Position numbers and translations under genes: made by a program
Source: Phallusia fumigata
Taxonomy: Eukaryota; Chordata; Ascidiacea; Phlebobranchia; Ascidiidae
Direction of reading: 5' to 3'
Assembly (NCBI GenBank): GCA_008931825.1
Contig: QXVZ01017458.1
Location: 1 to 20,753 of the forward strand
DNA: 20,753 nucleotides
Notes under the pieces: generated by a model
Seen by the model: only the letters and a program-made list of their open reading frames with translations
The model's database searches: none
Told to the model about the DNA's origin: nothing
Shown: piece after piece, positions 19,740 to 20,753 of the stretch
Layout: each line of letters starts with the position of its first letter
How positions within the stretch are numbered: position 1 is the stretch's first letter

Positions 19740-19818
19740 CCATCCAATCGACGGCAAGCCGACGATTGCGCGAAAAACCGACGATTGCAAAATTGCACAT
19801 ACATTTGCAATTGGATGG
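19740..19818. repeat. 79-bp inverted-repeat element with an internal direct repeat
   Basis: Perfect 9-bp termini ccatccaat / attggatgg (19740-19748 and 19810-19818) flank two copies of ccgacgattgc (19759-19769 and 19778-19788) spaced 19 bp apart. It is upstream of the BPI-like gene and could be a tiny MITE or a regulatory cluster. Confidence 0.45.
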
Positions 19819-20040
19819 AAAAAATAACTTATTTTTTGCGTTTTATTGCCGCTGTAACAGGACTAATGAATCGCATCCTAAATAAATGGTTTTTATAAGT
19901 TGTAAAAACAAATTAAAATGCTATTCGTTTGTCGTAGCGCAGAAAATAAATCAAACCCGGCCGCCAGAGGATTTCATACCCCAGAGATCATTTCCATCCT
20001 TAAACATGTTTTTGGCCACGCAGCAGTCATGCAGTAGAAT

Positions 20041-20148
20041 GATGGAAACAACCATCTTAATTTAAAGATTCTTTACCATGAAGCATGGTAATTTTCACTC
20101 GCAGATGGATTTTCCGCTATGCGACTATAAAATGATGGAAAAACCATC
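20041..20148. repeat. Cluster of three small hairpins upstream of BPI-like gene
   Basis: gatggaaacaaccatc (20041-20056) and gatggaaaaaccatc (20134-20148) are related five-base-stem hairpins with similar flanks. Between them, ttaccatg-aag-catggtaa (20073-20091) is a perfect 8-bp palindrome. Confidence 0.45.
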
Positions 20149-20396
20149 TTTTTAAAAATTTCCATTCTTTAGGTATTGAAATACTGACCCCAAAACGACC
20201 CCTGATTGACATTGCGGCCTCCAAACTTCCCACTTTGTCTAAAAGCTTTGCGTTCTTTAACTCTTAATTTGCGTAAAAACATTTCTCTAGTGTTAAGAAT
20301 GAACGTCTGATCTACTAAAGAAGTTCCAACTGATAACAGCTGCTAATCAATTGATAAGTTGACTTAAAGACATTTGAACCAAATGAGCACATGAAA

Positions 20397-20402
20397 TTTA
20401 TT
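20397..20402 (-). terminator. Poly(A) signal of the second BPI-like gene
   Basis: AATAAA on the minus strand, about 120 bases downstream of the TGA at 20521, a normal distance for a short 3' UTR. Confidence 0.45.
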
Positions 20403-20520
20403 TTGAACGTTGTTTCCAGTGTACATTATCGGGGGACAAACAGACAGTTCATAAATCGATAGCAATTACAACTAGCTTGTTCTGTTTGTTCCGCGAATGT
20501 GTTTTAGCCTTTTCATTCCA

Positions 20521-20574
20521 TCATAGTGTCAGGTTCAACACGTTGCTCACATCTCCACTGATTTCCAAAGCATC
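20521..20574 (-). CDS. Terminal coding exon of a second BPI-like gene (partial, extends past window)
   Basis: The acceptor is tgtttttag at 20575-20576. The exon starts in phase 0 and encodes DALEISGDVSNVLNLTL and a TGA at 20521-20523. Its first residues (DALEI..D) match the last exon of the neighbouring BPI-like gene (NALEV..D), with the same entry phase and a similar small size. I infer a tandem paralogue on the same strand whose other exons lie beyond 20753. The sequence from 20575 to the window end would be its last intron. Similarity over so few residues is limited evidence, so moderate confidence. Confidence 0.55.
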   Translation of the reverse strand, partial: DALEISGDVSNVLNLTL

Positions 20575-20665
20575 CTAAAAACAAAATCAATACTTAGACA
20601 ATGAGAATTAAGGATGTTTGCTACATTTAGCGTGAGAGTATAACATGGAAAAGCATGAGATTAAT

Positions 20666-20727
20666 GAAATTATTTTGGAACTTCCCTCCCTTTTGACCAT
20701 GACATTTTGGATGAAGTTATTTTGGAA
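20666..20727. repeat. Short direct repeat in the presumed intron at the window end
   Basis: The word gaaRttattttggaa occurs at 20666-20680 and 20713-20727. It lies in the presumed last intron of the second BPI-like gene. No exon is visible between 20575 and 20753. Confidence 0.4.
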
Positions 20728-20753
20728 TTCACCAAATCTAAATGCAGGACAAT

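Larger units (their letters stand above)
19066..20396. other. Intergenic region between the two BPI-like genes
   Basis: No exon is visible. It holds the inverted-repeat element and hairpin cluster listed separately and should include the 5' regulatory sequence of the complete BPI-like gene. Confidence 0.5.

Overview
The window looks like nuclear DNA from an animal. It is AT-rich, lacks long open frames, and has short exons (about 40-190 bp) bounded by GT/AG sites in matching phase. It also carries tRNA-derived SINE-like sequence and hAT-like termini. Small introns, a BPI/LBP-type gene and an assembly join that looks like two divergent haplotypes placed end to end suggest a highly polymorphic marine invertebrate, with an ascidian such as Ciona as the best guess. 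That species call is inference only. Every convincing coding exon is on the minus strand, and the ORFs of 60-120 codons are mostly noise.

Right end (16487-20753): the best gene is a complete eight-exon minus-strand gene (16487-18959) whose 900 bp spliced CDS encodes 299 residues of the BPI/LBP/PLTP/CETP lipid-binding family. All seven junctions agree in phase; the first donor needs the ambiguous base 18859 to read G on the minus strand. A signal peptide leads almost directly into the C-terminal half of the family fold, so the N-terminal half is missing as assembled. About 1.5 kb upstream, the last coding exon of a second, related minus-strand gene enters the window (20521-20574), so this is probably a tandem BPI-like cluster. 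The second-last intron of the complete gene carries SINE-like sequence with a tRNA-like start, the fourth carries a clearer one, and the last carries two tandem poly(A) signals.

Middle (7849-10741): minus-strand exons of an immunoglobulin-superfamily protein. The clearest (8155-8245) encodes the end of an I-set domain, joined in phase to a terminal exon (7849-7925) with a hydrophobic tail and no cytoplasmic domain, which suggests a GPI anchor. Possible upstream exons lie at 10300-10429 and 10641-10741. A Cys-rich terminal exon at 9794-10035 is unassigned. The half-domain carrying the expected tryptophan was not found.

Assembly: there are three single-base Ns (8521, 11219, 18859). The one at 11219 sits exactly between two roughly 550 bp near-identical copies (10663-11218 and 11220-11767), as expected if two overlapping contig ends from different haplotypes were abutted. 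The other two lie where expected exons are missing, so single Ns here may stand for unsized gaps.

Left part (1-7800) and 11768-15900: mostly non-coding or unrecognised. There are weak minus-strand exon candidates at 559-649, 1278-1327, 7165-7320 and 15911-16097, a SINE at 6675-6960 beside hAT-like ends, and a 200 bp hAT-like MITE at 9411-9610.
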